A stretch of DNA of 64,000 bases. Source: Salinisphaera sp002433465 (GTDB lineage: Bacteria > Pseudomonadota > Gammaproteobacteria > Nevskiales > Salinisphaeraceae). The notes under the pieces were generated by a model that was not told the origin of the DNA, did no database searches, and worked only from the letters and a program-made list of their open reading frames with translations. Location: positions 124,001 through 188,000 of the forward strand of contig NZ_APNL01000007.1 in assembly GCF_040361435.1 (NCBI RefSeq). Direction: 5' to 3'. This document shows, in pieces, positions 63,560 through 64,000 of this stretch. Position 1 is the first letter of the stretch, and the number at the start of each line of letters is the position of its first letter. Both the position numbers and the translations under genes were made by a program.

Positions 63560-64000
63560 ATGTCGACGAATACAGCCCATACCATAGTACTCGACGTCGG
63601 CCCTGAACGGGGCTTGGGCGCCACTCTTTGCCGCCGCTTCGCTGAAGGCGGGCATCATGTCTGGGTAGCCGGGCCAAACTGGATCGCACGGTTGCTGCGA
63701 TCAAAGCAGCAGACGGGCAGGCTTCGGCCTGTGTTACGGATGCCACCGACGAACAGAGTGTCGTCGACTTGTTCGATGCGGTCGAAGCTGCCGGCGGCCA
63801 TATCGCCTGCGTCATCTATAACGTGGGCAACAATACGCCCGGTCGTATCCACGATATGACCGCTTCGTACTTCGAGCAGAGCTGGCGTACGATCTGTCTC
63901 GGTGGTTTTCTGTTCGGCCGCGAAACGGTACGGCGCATGCGCGCGGCCGGACAGCGTTCGAGTGTACCGCGCACGCTGATCTTCACGGGTGCCAGCGCCT
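63560..64000 (+). pseudogene. Short-chain dehydrogenase, frameshifted and cut by window end
   Basis: The N-terminal frame gives an SDR start (TIVLDVGPERGLGATLCRRFAEGGHHVWVAG). Around 63671-63673 the frame must shift by one base, after which the next frame continues as a good SDR: AKLDRTVAAIKAADGQASACVTDATDEQSVV, CVIYNVGNNTPG (NNAG-like) and the strand before the catalytic Ser (TLIFTGASA). A single-base deletion in the GGGCC run explains it. Either the gene is inactive or the sequence has an error. The Tyr-Lys active site lies past the window. Confidence 0.7.

Overview
The window is high-GC, densely coded DNA from a gammaproteobacterium. The block exoIII/pyrE ... argB-dut-coaBC / radC ... rpmB-rpmG follows the order seen in Pseudomonas and its relatives. 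A full mevalonate pathway in place of the usual bacterial MEP route, together with TRAP, BCCT and siderophore-type genes, suggests a marine or halophilic lineage such as Salinisphaera. That genus call is an inference. No phage, CRISPR array, rRNA or tRNA was seen.

Layout. 1-3.9 kb: a decayed GNAT acetyltransferase, an orphan TRAP solute receptor, a phosphoribulokinase-like protein and a Tas-type aldo/keto reductase. 4.0-12.7 kb: the isoprenoid locus. mvaS diverges from mvaD, phosphomevalonate kinase, a single ORF joining HMG-CoA reductase to mevalonate kinase, idi, and (after a MITE and an MlaC-like gene on the other strand) ispA. Apart from acetoacetyl-CoA thiolase this covers every step from acetoacetyl-CoA to FPP. 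12.7-28.1 kb: peptidase E, a membrane protein, DUF4139, ampG and exoIII on the minus strand; then pyrE, DUF4153, a chemoreceptor with a sigma-28 promoter, argB-dut-coaBC, radC, two paralogous outer-membrane barrels separated by a second MITE copy, and rpmBG. 28.3-38.8 kb: an orphan hydantoinase A, a Gld-type ABC/auxiliary operon and an RND pump with its adaptor. 39-49.8 kb: a hydrolase, an amidase, a RES-Xre toxin-antitoxin pair split by a different MITE, tesA/ybbA/ybbP, a cupin dioxygenase, LysR/azoR and Hsp20. 50-59 kb: a PQQ-type sugar dehydrogenase, a small His/Cys secreted protein with a ZnuD-like receptor, a roughly 900-bp non-coding repeat region, a Baeyer-Villiger monooxygenase, and a Fur-box fhuF/exporter pair. 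59-64 kb: an AT-richer patch with a lipoprotein, then LysR/DUF1127/BCCT and a frameshifted SDR cut by the window end.

The strongest unusual signals are: (i) the HMG-CoA reductase-mevalonate kinase fusion, with both active sites intact; (ii) two families of small non-autonomous transposable elements flanked by 4-bp YTAR duplications, two of which landed exactly on a gene's stop codon and left the ORF whole; and (iii) one of these separating the antitoxin from the toxin in a RES-Xre operon. Many long antisense ORFs exist because of the high GC content and were treated as shadows.
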